NCBI RefSeq assembly: GCF_001279695.1
Contig: NZ_LGDD01000199.1
Span: 1-64,000, forward strand
Source: Streptomyces sp. WM6378
GTDB taxonomy: Bacteria > Actinomycetota > Actinomycetes > Streptomycetales > Streptomycetaceae
Length of the DNA: 64,000 nucleotides
Direction: 5' to 3'
Positions 16,474-26,270 of the stretch are shown in pieces (the first letter of the stretch is position 1; every line of letters starts with the position of its first letter). Made by a program: the position numbers and the translations under genes. A model generated the notes under the pieces. That model had not been told where the DNA came from, did no database searches, and saw nothing but the letters and a program-made list of their open reading frames with translations.

Positions 16474-18051
16474 TCAATCCGCGTATCGCGGATGCACCAG
16501 CGTCGACGGCGGGAAGCCGGCCGCGCCCGAGGGTGGTGTCAGCGACTCCGTACCCGCGGGCAGCCGCACGCCCGATGGCGCTCCCCCCGCCGAGAACGGA
16601 TGCGGGGCGGGCCTCGCGGCCAGGACGAAGCCCCAGTCGTGCGGGGACTTCGCCGAGTCCAGGGCGCGGTCGGGGCCCGCGGTGAACCCGGCGCTCCTCC
16701 CCGTCGCCCGGTACGCGAACGTCGACAGGCCCGCCGCGCGGACCGTCGAGGCGACCGTCCAGAACGTGCGCGGCCGGCCCTTCACCGGCCCCGCGTGCAC
16801 CACGAGCCGCCCGCCGGGTGCGAGCACGCGCGAGGCGAGCCCGTAGAACTCCTGTGAGTACAGCTTGGTGCTCGCGGTGATGCCGGGGTCGGGCAGATCG
16901 GAGACGATCACGTCGTACGTTCCCGAGCCGTAGCCGTCGCCGCGCAGCCAGCGGAAGGGGTCGGCGATCACCGGACGCAGCCGGGGGTCCTGGTAGGCAT
17001 GCGCGTTCAGGGCCGCCAACTCCGGGTCTTCGCGGGCCAGTTGGACGAGTCCCGGGTCGAGCTCGACGAGGGTCACCGAGCGCACTCCGGGGCGGTGCAG
17101 GACTTCGCGGGCGGCCAGGCCGTCGCCGCCGCCCAGGATCAGGACGCGGCCGTGCGGGCCGCCGTCGAGCGCGGGCCCCACCAGGGCCGCGTGGTAGCGG
17201 GACTCGTCGCGGCCGTTGATGCGAAGGCGCCCGTCGAGGAACAGGTCGAGGGGGGCGCCGCGCCTGCCGGTCAGGACGATCTCCTGGACGCGGGTCTGCA
17301 CGGCGACCCGCACCTGGCCCCCGTACACGGCGCGGCGCGCGGCCTGTTCGAAGTCGCCGACCATGGCGGTGGTCAGCGCGAGCACGGCCAGGACGACCGC
17401 GTTGGCGCCGAGCAGCACCCAGCGGGCGCGCGGCGACAGGTCGCGGCCGAAGAGGAGCAGGACGAGGGAGCCGCCCGCGACCGCGTTGACCGCGCCGGTG
17501 AGCAACGCGCTGGTCAGCTGGCCGAGTTGGGGCAGGAGCAGGAAGGGGAACGCCAGGCCGCCCACGAGCGCGCCCACGTAGTCCGCGGCGAACAGGTCGG
17601 CCACCGTGCCGCTCGCGTCGCCCTCGGCTCGCCGCGAGACGCGCTGGATGAGCGTCATCAGGAGCGGGATCTCGGCGCCGATCAGCATGCCGATCGCGAG
17701 CGAGAACGCGACCAGGGCGTACCGCGAGCCGCCGAACCAGGCGAACGTCGCGTACAGCGCCATCGCGGAGCAGCCGCCGACCAGGGCGAGCGCGGCCTCG
17801 ATGAGCCCGAAGCCGACGGCGGCCCGGCAGCGCAGCCGTTTGGCGAGCAGCGAGCCGACACCCATCGCGAAGACCATCACCGAGAGGACCACCGAGGCCT
17901 GGGTGACCGAGTCTCCGATCAAGTACGAGGCGAGGGCGACCAGTTCGAGCTCGTACACCAGGCCGCAGGCGGCGCAGATGAACACGACGGCCAGGACGAG
18001 GAACCGACCCGACCGCGGCCTCCTCACGGGAGCGGGGAGCGGTTCGATCAT
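16474..18051 (-). CDS. Membrane-bound spermidine-synthase-like aminopropyltransferase
   Basis: A 525-aa protein with about seven membrane helices in the first 230 residues, fused to a spermidine-synthase-type Rossmann methyltransferase fold. The nucleotide-binding loop is [16 protein letters not shown], the acidic strand is [11 protein letters not shown], and the catalytic-site segment is [12 protein letters not shown]. It probably transfers aminopropyl groups from decarboxylated SAM, or is a related membrane enzyme with unknown acceptor. The last 40 residues are Pro/Ser-rich and may be dispensable. No polyamine genes are adjacent. Confidence 0.85.
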   Translation of the reverse strand: MIEPLPAPVRRPRSGRFLVLAVVFICAACGLVYELELVALASYLIGDSVTQASVVLSVMVFAMGVGSLLAKRLRCRAAVGFGLIEAALALVGGCSAMALYATFAWFGGSRYALVAFSLAIGMLIGAEIPLLMTLIQRVSRRAEGDASGTVADLFAADYVGALVGGLAFPFLLLPQLGQLTSALLTGAVNAVAGGSLVLLLFGRDLSPRARWVLLGANAVVLAVLALTTAMVGDFEQAARRAVYGGQVRVAVQTRVQEIVLTGRRGAPLDLFLDGRLRINGRDESRYHAALVGPALDGGPHGRVLILGGGDGLAAREVLHRPGVRSVTLVELDPGLVQLAREDPELAALNAHAYQDPRLRPVIADPFRWLRGDGYGSGTYDVIVSDLPDPGITASTKLYSQEFYGLASRVLAPGGRLVVHAGPVKGRPRTFWTVASTVRAAGLSTFAYRATGRSAGFTAGPDRALDSAKSPHDWGFVLAARPAPHPFSAGGAPSGVRLPAGTESLTPPSGAAGFPPSTLVHPRYAD

Positions 18052-18135
18052 GATGCGAACGCTACGTCACACTCCGTTCGCATCCTGTCACCCACACGGG
18101 TTCAACTGGAGCCAACCATCGGGGGATCGAGCGCC

Positions 18136-18660
18136 TCAGAGCCAGGCGGGCACGGGCGCCCGCACGCCGACCCGGGTCCGGGTCACCACCAACTGCCCTT
18201 CCTGCGGGTAGGCGTGCCAGGTGCGCCACCACACCTGGCCGTCGCCGCGCTGCGCGAGCATCGCCGTGAACGCGTGCGGCGAGCCGGGAAACGTTCCCGC
18301 CAGTCCGTTGGGATGGTCGGCGACGAGCGCGAGGAGTTCCTGCGCGCGCCCCGCGAACGAGCCGCGCGAGAGCGTTTCGACGCGCGCGGCGAACTCGTAG
18401 TCCCACTCCCCGAGACGTTTCGCCACGCCGAGCGGCAGCGGCGTACTGCTGCCGGGCATGCAGGCGACGGTCTCCGAGCAGGTTCCGCGCTCCTCGTCGA
18501 GGAGCACCTGGTGCGAGGCGCCCAGAAGTCTCAACTGGAGCTTGGCGCCGGTCAGTTCGAGGTCGAGTACGGCGAGGGCGGGCAGCGGCTCGCGGCCCAG
18601 CGCCCAGGCGAGGTCGGCGGCACGCGTGTCGGTGTAGGCGGTCTTGAGGGTCGTGAGCAT
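18136..18660 (-). CDS. DUF2617 family protein
   Basis: A 174-aa soluble protein of the actinobacterial DUF2617 family. It starts MLTTLKTAYTDTRAADLAWALG and carries LQLRLLGASHQVLL, PLPLGVAKRLGEWDYEFAARV and the Trp-rich VWWRTWHAYPQEGQLVVTRTRV near its end. The function is unknown. The ATG at 18660 has GGAG upstream; the open frame continues 56 codons further but with no family match. It lies 84 bp upstream of the spermidine-synthase-like gene on the same strand. Confidence 0.82.
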   Translation of the reverse strand: MLTTLKTAYTDTRAADLAWALGREPLPALAVLDLELTGAKLQLRLLGASHQVLLDEERGTCSETVACMPGSSTPLPLGVAKRLGEWDYEFAARVETLSRGSFAGRAQELLALVADHPNGLAGTFPGSPHAFTAMLAQRGDGQVWWRTWHAYPQEGQLVVTRTRVGVRAPVPAWL

Positions 18661-19050
18661 GGGTGGGCTCCGCAAAACACACATGTGGCGGGTGGGTGAC
18701 CGAGGCCGCCTCGGACCGCAACGAAGGACGGGGGACCGCTCTGTGATCGCCCGGGGTCCGAGGGCTGCGTCGTTTCTCATCTGCGAGGGAATCATGAAGT
18801 GCGCGGCGCTCACAGCTTTTTTACCCAACTTGATGGGGTTTCCATCCCCTCGGGGGCCACTCGGTTCAAACGTTCAACTACAGGCGTGCAAGAGGGCGCC
18901 CGGCCGGCCGGAACCGACCGGGCGCACAACGGGCACGACCGGCGGTGGAATCGGCTGCCCCGTGACAGCCGCGACCACGTCCGAGCCGGTCGCCCCGTGG
19001 CCCATTGGCCCGAACTGCGCCTGCGCCGAGGGGAGTTCGGGTGCCGGCTC
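18661..19050. other. 390-bp gene-free stretch
   Basis: This lies between the DUF2617 start and the stop of the His/Gly/Cys-rich membrane gene, both on the minus strand. I see no ORF with plausible composition, no perfect long palindrome and no recognised operator. A T6 tract at about 18818-18823 and the A/T-richer segment GTTCAAACGTTCAAC (about 18863) suggest that the DUF2617 promoter region lies here. Confidence 0.4.
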
Positions 19051-19371
19051 TCAGCTCGACCCGCAGCCTCCGCCGCCGCAGGACGAGTGGCCGCCGCACG
19101 AGGAGTGCCCGCCACCGCAGGAGTGGTGGCCGCCGCCCCCGTGGTGGCCGCCGTGATGCCCGCCACCGCCCGACGATCCGCCGTCCCCGCCCCCGGCCCA
19201 CCAGCTGCCGGAGCTCCCGGAGCTTCCGGAGCTTCCGGAGCTTCCGGAGGAGGACGACCACCTCGACCGCTTGCGCGCCGCCATGGCCTTGCGCCGCCGC
19301 CGTGCCCCCGGGCTGGCCACGATGATCAGCAGCACCGCTACGACGATCCCCATCTCGATGGCGATGTCCAT
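19051..19371 (-). CDS. Small membrane protein with Gly/His/Cys/Ser-rich tail
   Basis: A 106-aa protein with no recognised family. It begins MDIAIEMGIVVAVLLIIVASPG (one membrane helix), then a basic patch GARRRRKAMAARKRSR, then (SGS)n-type repeats, a WWAG motif and a tail built from HHGG, GGHHSCGGGHSSCGG units with about 10 His and 5 Cys. The ATG at 19371 is preceded by GGTGGGGGGA. The tail could bind metal ions, which is an inference from composition only. It is divergent from the aminotransferase at 19485. Confidence 0.65.
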   Translation of the reverse strand: MDIAIEMGIVVAVLLIIVASPGARRRRKAMAARKRSRWSSSSGSSGSSGSSGSSGSWWAGGGDGGSSGGGGHHGGHHGGGGHHSCGGGHSSCGGHSSCGGGGCGSS

Positions 19372-19484
19372 TCCCCCCACCGTCCTTGTCTCCCGCGGTC
19401 CCCCGTTGTCCCGCGTGGAGGGGGGATGCCCGCGGCTGCCGGACGCCAAAGCACACTTGAGCAACTCCAGAGGTTGCCCGCAGG

Positions 19485-20699
19485 ATGGCGGTCATGACCT
19501 CCAGCGCACGCCCTCTCCTCAACCGTCGCCTCGCCGAGTTCGGGACGACGATCTTCGCCGAGATGTCCGCCCTCGCCCAGCGGACCGGGTCCATCAACCT
19601 CGGCCAGGGCTTCCCCGACACCGACGGCCCCGAGGCCGTACGGGAAGCGGCGGTCCGTGCCCTGCTCGACGGCCGGGGCAACCAGTACCCGCCGGGCCCC
19701 GGCGTCCCCGAGCTGCGCACCGCGATCGCCGACCACCAGGAGCGCCGGTACGGCCTCGCCTTCGACCCGGACCGCGAGGTCCTGGTCACCGCGGGCGCCA
19801 CGGAGGCCATCGCCGCCTCCCTGCTCGCGCTGCTCGAACCCGGCGACGAGGTCATCGCCCTGGAGCCGTACTACGACTCGTACGCCGCGTGCATCGCGAT
19901 GGCGGGCGCCACCCGCGTGCCGGTCACCCTGCGCCCGTCCGGGGGCCCGCGCGGCGGAGCCGCGCATGGACACTTCGTCCTCGACCTCGACGAGCTGCGC
20001 GCGGCCGTCACCCCGCGCACCCGGCTGATCCTCCTCAACACCCCGCACAACCCGACCGGCACGGTCCTGACCCGCGCCGAGCTCACCGCGGTCGCCGAAC
20101 TCGCCTGCGAGCGCGACCTCCTGGTGATCACCGACGAGGTGTACGAGCACCTCGTCTTCGACGGCGCCGAGCACGTCCCGCTCGCCTCCCTGCCGGGCAT
20201 GCGCGAGCGCACGGTCACCATCGGCTCGGCGGGCAAGACGTTCTCGTTCACGGGCTGGAAGGTCGGCTGGGTGACGGCGGCCCCCGAGCTGGTGGCAGCC
20301 GTCCGCTCCGCCAAGCAGTTCCTGACGTACGTGGCCTCGGGGCCCTTCCAGTACGCGGTGGCCGAGGCGCTGCGGCTGCCGGACTCCTACTTCGACGGGT
20401 TCCGCGCGGAGCACCAGGCCAAGCGGGACCTGCTGAGCGAGGGGCTCGCGGCGGCCGGGTTCGAGGTGTTCCGCCCGGCCGGCACGTACTTCGTGACCAC
20501 CGACATCCGCCCGCTGGGCGAGAGCGACGGCTTCGCGTTCTGCCGTGCGCTGCCCGAGCGCGTCGGCGTCGTGGCGATCCCCAACGCGGTCTTCTACGAC
20601 CACCGCGAAGAGGGCGCCCCCTTCGTCCGGTTCGCCTTCTGCAAGCGGACGGCCGTACTCGAAGAGGCGGTCACCCGGCTCAAGGCCCTGGCGGGCTAG
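19485..20699 (+). CDS. PLP-dependent aminotransferase, class I/II
   Basis: A 404-aa aminotransferase. SINLGQGFPDTDGPEAV at the N terminus, NTPHNPTGTVL, ITDEVYEHLVFDG and the PLP lysine K251 in GSAGKTFSFTGWKVGW place it with kynurenine/methionine/N-succinyldiaminopimelate aminotransferases (MetC-like/DapC-like group). FVRFAFCKR supplies the carboxylate-binding Arg. The exact substrate cannot be told. The start may be ATG 19485 or ATG 19494. Confidence 0.88.
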   Translation: MAVMTSSARPLLNRRLAEFGTTIFAEMSALAQRTGSINLGQGFPDTDGPEAVREAAVRALLDGRGNQYPPGPGVPELRTAIADHQERRYGLAFDPDREVLVTAGATEAIAASLLALLEPGDEVIALEPYYDSYAACIAMAGATRVPVTLRPSGGPRGGAAHGHFVLDLDELRAAVTPRTRLILLNTPHNPTGTVLTRAELTAVAELACERDLLVITDEVYEHLVFDGAEHVPLASLPGMRERTVTIGSAGKTFSFTGWKVGWVTAAPELVAAVRSAKQFLTYVASGPFQYAVAEALRLPDSYFDGFRAEHQAKRDLLSEGLAAAGFEVFRPAGTYFVTTDIRPLGESDGFAFCRALPERVGVVAIPNAVFYDHREEGAPFVRFAFCKRTAVLEEAVTRLKALAG

Positions 20700-20717
20700 G
20701 GCAGCGCTGCGACCCCC

Positions 20718-22010
20718 GTGCGCACCGCCGGGTGGGCGGAGTTCTACCCGGTCGGGGGCGCACCGGTCGCGGGAAGCCGGATCCGCGCTGATGGTCGGTC
20801 TGAACGACCAACGCGCGACCGGAGGTGTCCCCTGTCCGCCGAGATCACCGTTCCCGCCCGCGGCCGCCGGGCGGGGAGCATCACGAGCGCCCCGCCCTGG
20901 ACCGGCGCGCTGCGCCGGGCGGCCCCCGCGCTCGGCCTGTTCGCGGCCGCGCGGCTGACCGGGCTCCTGATGGTCGCGGTCGCGGCCTGGCACCGGGGGT
21001 TCTCGCCGCGCGTGCGGCTCGCGACCTCCTGGGACGCCGACTGGTACGCCCGGATCGCAGCCCACGGCTACGGCCGCACGCTGTCCTGGCCGGACGGCTC
21101 GGTCCAGAGCGACCTGGCGTTCTTCCCGCTCTACCCGGGCCTGATCCGCGCGGTGACCACCGTCCTGCCGGTCACCGGCGGCACCGCGGGCCTGATCGTC
21201 TCGTGGACGGCGGCGGCGGCCGCGGCCCCCGGGATCTACCTGATCGGGGAGCGCCTCCACGGCCGCCCGGTGGGCACCCTGCTGGTGCTGCTGTGGGGGC
21301 TGCTTCCGCACTCCGTCGTCCTGACGATGGCGTACACCGAGCCCGTCATGACGGCGCTCGCGGCCTGGTCGCTGTGGGCGGTCCTGGAGCGGCGCTGGCT
21401 GTGGGCGGGCTCGCTCGCGCTGCTCGCCGGGCTCTCCCGGCCGAACGCCGTCGCGGTGACCGCGGCGGTGCTGGCGGCGGCGGGATACGAGATCTGGCGC
21501 GGCGGGCGGCGTTCCTGGCGGCCCTGGGCGGGCGCGCTGCTCGCGCCGCTCGGCTGGTGCGGCTACGTCCTGTGGGTCGGGGTGCGCAAGGGCGATCTGC
21601 TCGGCGGCTACTTCGCGGTGCAGGCCGGCTGGACGTCCCGGTTCGACTTCGGCGAGGGCTCGCTGGAGTTCGTGAAGAGGCTCGCGACGGCCCCGTACGA
21701 CCTGGGATTCACGATGGCCGCGCTGCTGACCGCGGCGATGGTGGTGCTTTTCGTCCTTTTCGTCCTTGACCGGCCGCCGATGCCCCTGCTGATCTACACG
21801 GCCGTCCTGGTGCTGATCACGGTCGGCGGGTCGGGGTTCTTCGAGTCGAAGCCGCGCTTCCTGCTGCCCGCGTTCCCGCTGCTCGTCCCGCTCGCGCTCG
21901 CACTGACGAAAGCCCGGCCCCGGGCGGCGGTCGCGGTGACCGTCGCCCTGGCCGGGCTCTCGTTCTGCTACGGGGCCTATCTGCTGACGCTGGCCACCAT
22001 GGCGCTCTGA
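20718..22010 (+). CDS. GT-C/PIG-V-type mannosyltransferase-like integral membrane protein
   Basis: A 430-aa (from GTG 20718) polytopic membrane protein with about ten hydrophobic segments. The motif TSWDADWYARIAAHGYG followed by SDLAFFPLYPGLIRAV is typical of PIG-V-like polyprenyl-phosphomannose-dependent glycosyltransferases. It probably adds mannose to lipid- or protein-linked glycans at the outer face. The start is doubtful: a clean GGAGG at 20821-20825 precedes a CTG codon at 20832 (LSAEITVPARGR), which would give a 392-aa protein. It is convergent with the YbjN gene, 13 bp away. Confidence 0.8.
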   Translation: MRTAGWAEFYPVGGAPVAGSRIRADGRSERPTRDRRCPLSAEITVPARGRRAGSITSAPPWTGALRRAAPALGLFAAARLTGLLMVAVAAWHRGFSPRVRLATSWDADWYARIAAHGYGRTLSWPDGSVQSDLAFFPLYPGLIRAVTTVLPVTGGTAGLIVSWTAAAAAAPGIYLIGERLHGRPVGTLLVLLWGLLPHSVVLTMAYTEPVMTALAAWSLWAVLERRWLWAGSLALLAGLSRPNAVAVTAAVLAAAGYEIWRGGRRSWRPWAGALLAPLGWCGYVLWVGVRKGDLLGGYFAVQAGWTSRFDFGEGSLEFVKRLATAPYDLGFTMAALLTAAMVVLFVLFVLDRPPMPLLIYTAVLVLITVGGSGFFESKPRFLLPAFPLLVPLALALTKARPRAAVAVTVALAGLSFCYGAYLLTLATMAL

Positions 22011-22023
22011 ATCACCCGAGGGG

Positions 22024-22566
22024 TCACTCGGAGTCGGACTCGCCGGACTCGTCGCCCTCGCCGGACTCGACGTCCTTCTCCAGGCCGAGCTGTTCGAGCA
22101 GCCACTTGTCGAACTCGATCGAGGCACGGACCCAGCTCACCGTGGAGGACACGAAGTGCTCCAGGGCGACCCCGGTGCCGATCAGCATCTGCGCCTCGCC
22201 GATGAGGCGGACGGTGCCGTCGTCGTGCGTGTGCGTGTAGACCTTGGGCCACAGGGTGCGGCGGTTCCAGTCGTCGATCGACTCCAGGATCTGGACCTTG
22301 TCGTCGATGCTGTGCGGCCGGTCGTAGAACGTCCGCACCGAGAAGACCTGCTGGTCGTCCTCACCGCGGAACATGAAGTACGTACGGAAATCCTCCCACG
22401 GCGCGGCGAGGTCGCCCTCGTCGTCCACGACGTACTTGAGCTCCATCTGGTCCAGGAGCTGCTTCACCAGGTCCTGGTCGGGGACGACGGGCCCGGACGG
22501 CGCACCGCCGGACTGCGGGCCCTGCTGAGCCCCGAAATTCGGAATCGAGGACGGGTCGATGCTCAT
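22024..22566 (-). CDS. YbjN-domain protein
   Basis: A 180-aa soluble protein with a YbjN fold, related to type III secretion chaperones. An N-terminal Gly/Pro/Gln linker (about 1-28) precedes the domain DLVKQLLDQMELKYVVDDEG, a YFMFRGEDDQQVFSVRTFYDRP strand and a DWNRRTLWPKVYTHTHDDG segment. The C terminus is Glu/Asp/Ser-rich. E. coli YbjN modulates stress phenotypes; its role in actinobacteria is unknown. ATG 22566 is preceded by GGAAG. Confidence 0.85.
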   Translation of the reverse strand: MSIDPSSIPNFGAQQGPQSGGAPSGPVVPDQDLVKQLLDQMELKYVVDDEGDLAAPWEDFRTYFMFRGEDDQQVFSVRTFYDRPHSIDDKVQILESIDDWNRRTLWPKVYTHTHDDGTVRLIGEAQMLIGTGVALEHFVSSTVSWVRASIEFDKWLLEQLGLEKDVESGEGDESGESDSE

Positions 22567-22688
22567 CGTGAATCTTCCTTCGTACGGTTCCGGTCATCCT
22601 CCCCCATGCCGGGGCAGGGCTGGCAACCCCTGCCCCCGGGTATCCGCTGCGGGCTGACCGAATCGGGCCCGAGTGGCGTGGATCGGCC

Positions 22689-25280
22689 CTACTTCGCGGC
22701 CCCCACGATCAGCCCCTCCCCGAATCGGTCCACCCGAACCGTGTCACCGTCGGTCACTTCGCCCGCCAGGATCTCCTTGGCGAGCCGGTCACCGATGGCG
22801 GTCTGGATCAGGCGGCGCAGCGGGCGCGCTCCGTACGCCGGGTCGTTGCCCTCGTCGGCGAGCCACTGAAGGGCCTCGGGGGTGACGTCCAGGGTGAGGC
22901 GGCGGTCGGCCAGGCGCTTGGCCAGGCGGTCGATCTGGAGCCTGGCGATGTGGGACAGCTCGTCCTTGGTGAGGGCCGAGAAGACCACGAGGTCGTCGAG
23001 GCGGTTGAGGAACTCGGGCTTGAAGGAGGCCCGCACCACTTCCAGCACCTGCTGCTTCTTCTCTTCCGTGCTGGTCAGCGGCTCGACGAGGTACTGGCTG
23101 CCCAGGTTGGAGGTGAGGATCAGGATGGTGTTGCGGAAGTCGACCGTGCGGCCCTGGCCGTCGGTGAGGCGCCCGTCGTCGAGGACCTGGAGCAGGATGT
23201 CGAAGACTTCGGGGTGCGCCTTCTCCACCTCGTCCAGGAGCACGACGCTGTACGGGCGGCGGCGGACGGCCTCGGTGAGCTGGCCGCCCTCCTCGTAGCC
23301 GACGTAGCCGGGAGGCGCGCCGACCAGGCGGGCCACGCTGTGCTTCTCGCTGTACTCCGACATGTCGATGCGGACCATCGCCCGCTCGTCGTCGAAGAGG
23401 AAGTCGGCGAGGGCCTTGGCGAGCTCGGTCTTGCCGACGCCCGTCGGGCCGAGGAAGAGGAACGAGCCGGTCGGCCGGTCGGGGTCGGCGATGCCGGCCC
23501 GGGTGCGGCGCACCGCGTCCGAGACGGCCTGCACCGCTTCGGACTGGCCGATCAGGCGCTTGCCCAGCTCGTCCTCCATGCGGAGCAGCTTCTGCGTCTC
23601 GCCCTCCAGGAGGCGCCCGGCGGGGATGCCGGTCCAGGCGCCGACCACGTCCGCGATGTCGTCCGGGCCGACCTCCTCCTTCACCATGGTGTCCTTGGAC
23701 TTCTCCTGCTCGGCCTCCGCTTCGGCGGCCTCCTCCAACTCCCGTTCCAGGCCCGGGATTTCGCCGTACAGAAGCTTGGAGGCGGAGTCGAAGTCGCCGT
23801 CGCGCTGGGCGCGTTCGGCCTGGCCGCGCAGATCGTCGAGCCGCTCCTTCAGCTCACCGACCCGGTTGAGGCCCTGCTTCTCCTTCTCCCAGCGGGCGGT
23901 GAGGCCGCGCAGCTCCTCCTCCTTGTCGGCGAGGTCCTTGCGGAGCTTGTCGAGGCGCTGGAGCGAGCCGGCGTCGGTCTCGTTCTTCAGGGCCAGCTCC
24001 TCCATGCGCAACCGGTCGACGGCGCGCTGGAGTTCATCGATCTCGACGGGCGAGGAGTCGATCTCCATGCGGAGCCGGGAGGCGGCCTCGTCCACGAGGT
24101 CGATGGCCTTGTCGGGCAGGAAGCGCGAGGTGATGTACCGGTCGGAGAGGGTGGCGGCGGCGACCAGGGCGCTGTCCGCGATCTGCACCTTGTGGTGCGC
24201 CTCGTAACGGCCCTTCAGGCCGCGCAGGATCGCGATGGTGTCCTCGACGGACGGCTCGGCGACCAGGACCTGCTGGAAGCGGCGCTCAAGGGCCGGGTCC
24301 TTCTCGATGCGCTCGCGGTACTCGTCGAGCGTGGTCGCGCCGACCATGCGGAGCTCGCCGCGGGCCAGCATGGGCTTGAGCATGTTGCCCGCGTCCATCG
24401 CCGAGTCGCCGCCCGCGCCCGCGCCGACCACGGTGTGCAGCTCGTCGATGAACGTGATGATCTGGCCGTCGCTCTCCTTGATCTCCGAGAGGACGGTCTT
24501 GAGGCGTTCCTCGAACTCGCCCCGGTACTTCGCGCCCGCGACCATCGCGCCGAGGTCGAGCGAGACCAGCTTCTTGTTCTTCAGCGACTCCGGCACGTCG
24601 CCCTTCACGATGCGCTGCGCGAGCCCTTCGACGACGGCGGTCTTGCCGACGCCGGGCTCGCCGATCAGCACCGGGTTGTTCTTCGTACGCCGCGAAAGCA
24701 CCTGGACGACCCGGCGGATCTCCTGATCCCGGCCGATGACCGGGTCGAGCTTGCCCTCGCGGGCGGCCGCCGTGAAGTCCGTACCGAACTTCTCCAGCGC
24801 CTTGTACTGACCCTCCGGGTCGGGTGTGGTCACCCGGCGCCCTCCCCTGCTCGTCTCGAACGCGTCAAGGAGCTTCTTCGCGCTCGCTCCCTGCTGGGAG
24901 AGGATCTCACCGGCCTGCCCGCCCTTGGCCGCCAGGCCGATCAGCAGGTGCTCGGTGGAGAGGTAGGCGTCGCCCAGCTCCTTGGCACGCTGGGCCGCGT
25001 CCGCGATGACGGCGAGCAGTTCGCGGTTGGGCTGGGGCGGGGCCACGGTGGAGCCGGTCACGCTCGGGAGCGCGCCGAGGAGCCGCTCGGCGCCGGAGCG
25101 CACGGCGGCCTGGTCCGCGTCCACGGCGGCCAGCAGGTCGGTGATGTTCTCGTTGTCCTGGCCCTCCAGGAGCGCGAGCAGCAGATGCGCGGGGGTCAGA
25201 TCCGGGTGGCCCCCGGCGACGGCCCGGTCGCTTGCCGCGTTGATCGCGTCCCGGCTCTTGTTGGTCAGCTCGGCATCCAC
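22689..25280 (-). CDS. clpB: ATP-dependent disaggregase ClpB
   Basis: An 863-aa HSP100 chaperone that resolubilises aggregates with DnaK. It has a double Clp-N domain (about 1-145), a first AAA+ module with GEPGVGKT (207-214), the coiled-coil M domain (about 400-530), and a second module with GPTGVGKT (about 605) and [11 protein letters not shown]. The start is GTG at 25280 with GAGGAGGAG upstream. A HAIR element at 25353-25373 places it in the HspR regulon, like the dnaK operon 4.5 kb away. Length and domains are complete. Confidence 0.97.
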   Translation of the reverse strand: MDAELTNKSRDAINAASDRAVAGGHPDLTPAHLLLALLEGQDNENITDLLAAVDADQAAVRSGAERLLGALPSVTGSTVAPPQPNRELLAVIADAAQRAKELGDAYLSTEHLLIGLAAKGGQAGEILSQQGASAKKLLDAFETSRGGRRVTTPDPEGQYKALEKFGTDFTAAAREGKLDPVIGRDQEIRRVVQVLSRRTKNNPVLIGEPGVGKTAVVEGLAQRIVKGDVPESLKNKKLVSLDLGAMVAGAKYRGEFEERLKTVLSEIKESDGQIITFIDELHTVVGAGAGGDSAMDAGNMLKPMLARGELRMVGATTLDEYRERIEKDPALERRFQQVLVAEPSVEDTIAILRGLKGRYEAHHKVQIADSALVAAATLSDRYITSRFLPDKAIDLVDEAASRLRMEIDSSPVEIDELQRAVDRLRMEELALKNETDAGSLQRLDKLRKDLADKEEELRGLTARWEKEKQGLNRVGELKERLDDLRGQAERAQRDGDFDSASKLLYGEIPGLERELEEAAEAEAEQEKSKDTMVKEEVGPDDIADVVGAWTGIPAGRLLEGETQKLLRMEDELGKRLIGQSEAVQAVSDAVRRTRAGIADPDRPTGSFLFLGPTGVGKTELAKALADFLFDDERAMVRIDMSEYSEKHSVARLVGAPPGYVGYEEGGQLTEAVRRRPYSVVLLDEVEKAHPEVFDILLQVLDDGRLTDGQGRTVDFRNTILILTSNLGSQYLVEPLTSTEEKKQQVLEVVRASFKPEFLNRLDDLVVFSALTKDELSHIARLQIDRLAKRLADRRLTLDVTPEALQWLADEGNDPAYGARPLRRLIQTAIGDRLAKEILAGEVTDGDTVRVDRFGEGLIVGAAK

Positions 25281-25352
25281 GTGCGTTCGCTCCTCCTCGT
25301 CGTACGCCCTGGCAATGGCTTCACCACCTATGACCCTTCCAACGTACACAAA

Positions 25353-25373
25353 CTTGAGTGCATTCCGCTCAAG
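25353..25373. promoter_or_regulatory. HAIR element (HspR operator) upstream of clpB
   Basis: CTTGAGT, seven bases, GCTCAAG matches the HspR inverted repeat CTTGAGT-N7-ACTCAAG with one change. It lies 73 bp upstream of the clpB GTG and 39 bp upstream of the divergent PPOX-like gene, so HspR could affect both. Confidence 0.92.
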
Positions 25374-25411
25374 GTGTTGGGAAGGGAAGGCGAGGGCTAG
25401 GTTTCTTGGCC

Positions 25412-25825
25412 ATGGCCACAGACGTACGCAAGCCCGACGACGCCTATCTCAGCTTCTGGCGCGAGCGCCACATCTGCACCTTGACGACGCCGCGGCCGGA
25501 CGGCTCGCCGCACGTGACGCCGGTGGGAGTGACGTACGACCCGGAGGCGGGGCTCGCGCGGATCATCTGCAACAAGAACAGCCGGAAGGTCGCCAACGTC
25601 CTCGCGGCGCTCGCGGCGGACCCGGCGGGCGCGCGGGTCGCGGTCTGCCAGCTGGCGGGCAAGCGCTGGGCGACGCTGGAGGGCCGCGCGGTCGTGCGCA
25701 CGGAACCCGAGCTGATCGCGGACGCGGTGGAGCGCTATGCGGAGCGCTATCAGCGGACCCCGGCCCCGAACCCGGACCGGGTGCTGATCGAGATCAGGCT
25801 GACCAGGGCGATGGGCAACGCCTGA
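25412..25825 (+). CDS. PPOX-class F420/FMN-binding protein
   Basis: A 137-aa split-barrel protein of the pyridoxamine-5-phosphate-oxidase superfamily. [30 protein letters not shown] at the N terminus, [15 protein letters not shown] and the C-terminal [13 protein letters not shown] strand are typical of the actinobacterial F420-dependent class. It likely carries out a small-molecule reduction using F420H2 or flavin. The ATG at 25412 is used. It diverges from clpB with a HAIR element between. Confidence 0.85.
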   Translation: MATDVRKPDDAYLSFWRERHICTLTTPRPDGSPHVTPVGVTYDPEAGLARIICNKNSRKVANVLAALAADPAGARVAVCQLAGKRWATLEGRAVVRTEPELIADAVERYAERYQRTPAPNPDRVLIEIRLTRAMGNA

Positions 25826-25856
25826 GACGCCTGCCGCCGGCACCCGGACAGCACAA

Positions 25857-25890
25857 CGGCGCCATCGTGTTCAGGTCCACGATGGCGCCG
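25857..25890. terminator. Bidirectional hairpin terminator
   Basis: A perfect 13-bp stem CGGCGCCATCGTG (25857-25869) with complement 25878-25890 and an 8-base loop. It separates the convergent PPOX-class gene and the Rieske-like gene. Confidence 0.8.
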
Positions 25891-25937
25891 CTGTGTGGGG
25901 GAAGCACCTGCGCGATGTACAACGACGGGGGATCGCG

Positions 25938-26270
25938 TCAGGCACTGCGGGGGGTGGCGGTGGATGAATCGGGTTGAGCCTCCGACTCGAAAAGCTGGTG
26001 GTCACGTTGGTCGAGATTCACGAAGACCATGCCGTACCGGACAACACAGCGAATGGGCTGCGGTGCCCCGCGCGGCCGGCGCAGGCACCGGTAGGCACGG
26101 ACGTCCTCGTCGTCCTCACGGGCGATCAGGATCGGCTCACCGAGCAGGGTGACCATCAACGAATCGCCACGAAAAGGAACTGCTGTGGCGAGGTCGATGA
26201 AGTGCCACCCCGAGCGGTAGGCCGTGGCCATTTCGCGACGGAAGGTGCGGTCGTCGGGCGGGAAGCTCAT
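25938..26270 (-). CDS. Rieske-like protein with degenerate cluster site
   Basis: A 110-aa protein. The run GWHFIDLATAVPFRGDSLMVTLLGEPILIAREDDEDVRAYRC followed by RYGMVFVNLD resembles the Rieske domain of ring-hydroxylating oxygenases and its downstream vFVNLD motif. The canonical C-x-H...C-x2-H ligands read C62-L-R64 and C75-V-V-R78: both Cys are kept, both His are Arg, and the Cys-Cys spacing is shortened to 13. A normal Rieske cluster is therefore not expected. It overlaps the upstream repeat-peptide gene by 4 bp (ATGA), so the two are co-translated. The function is unknown; a peptide-binding or -modifying partner is a speculation. Confidence 0.65.
   Translation of the reverse strand: MSFPPDDRTFRREMATAYRSGWHFIDLATAVPFRGDSLMVTLLGEPILIAREDDEDVRAYRCLRRPRGAPQPIRCVVRYGMVFVNLDQRDHQLFESEAQPDSSTATPRSA

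Noticed and set aside
19338..22127. 929-aa minus-strand open frame
   Set aside because: Shadow across the aminotransferase and mannosyltransferase genes; low-complexity Arg/Gly/Asp content.
22950..25400. 816-aa open frame on the plus strand
   Set aside because: It is antisense to clpB, Leu/Gly/Val-rich without family motifs, a normal artefact of high-GC codon bias.
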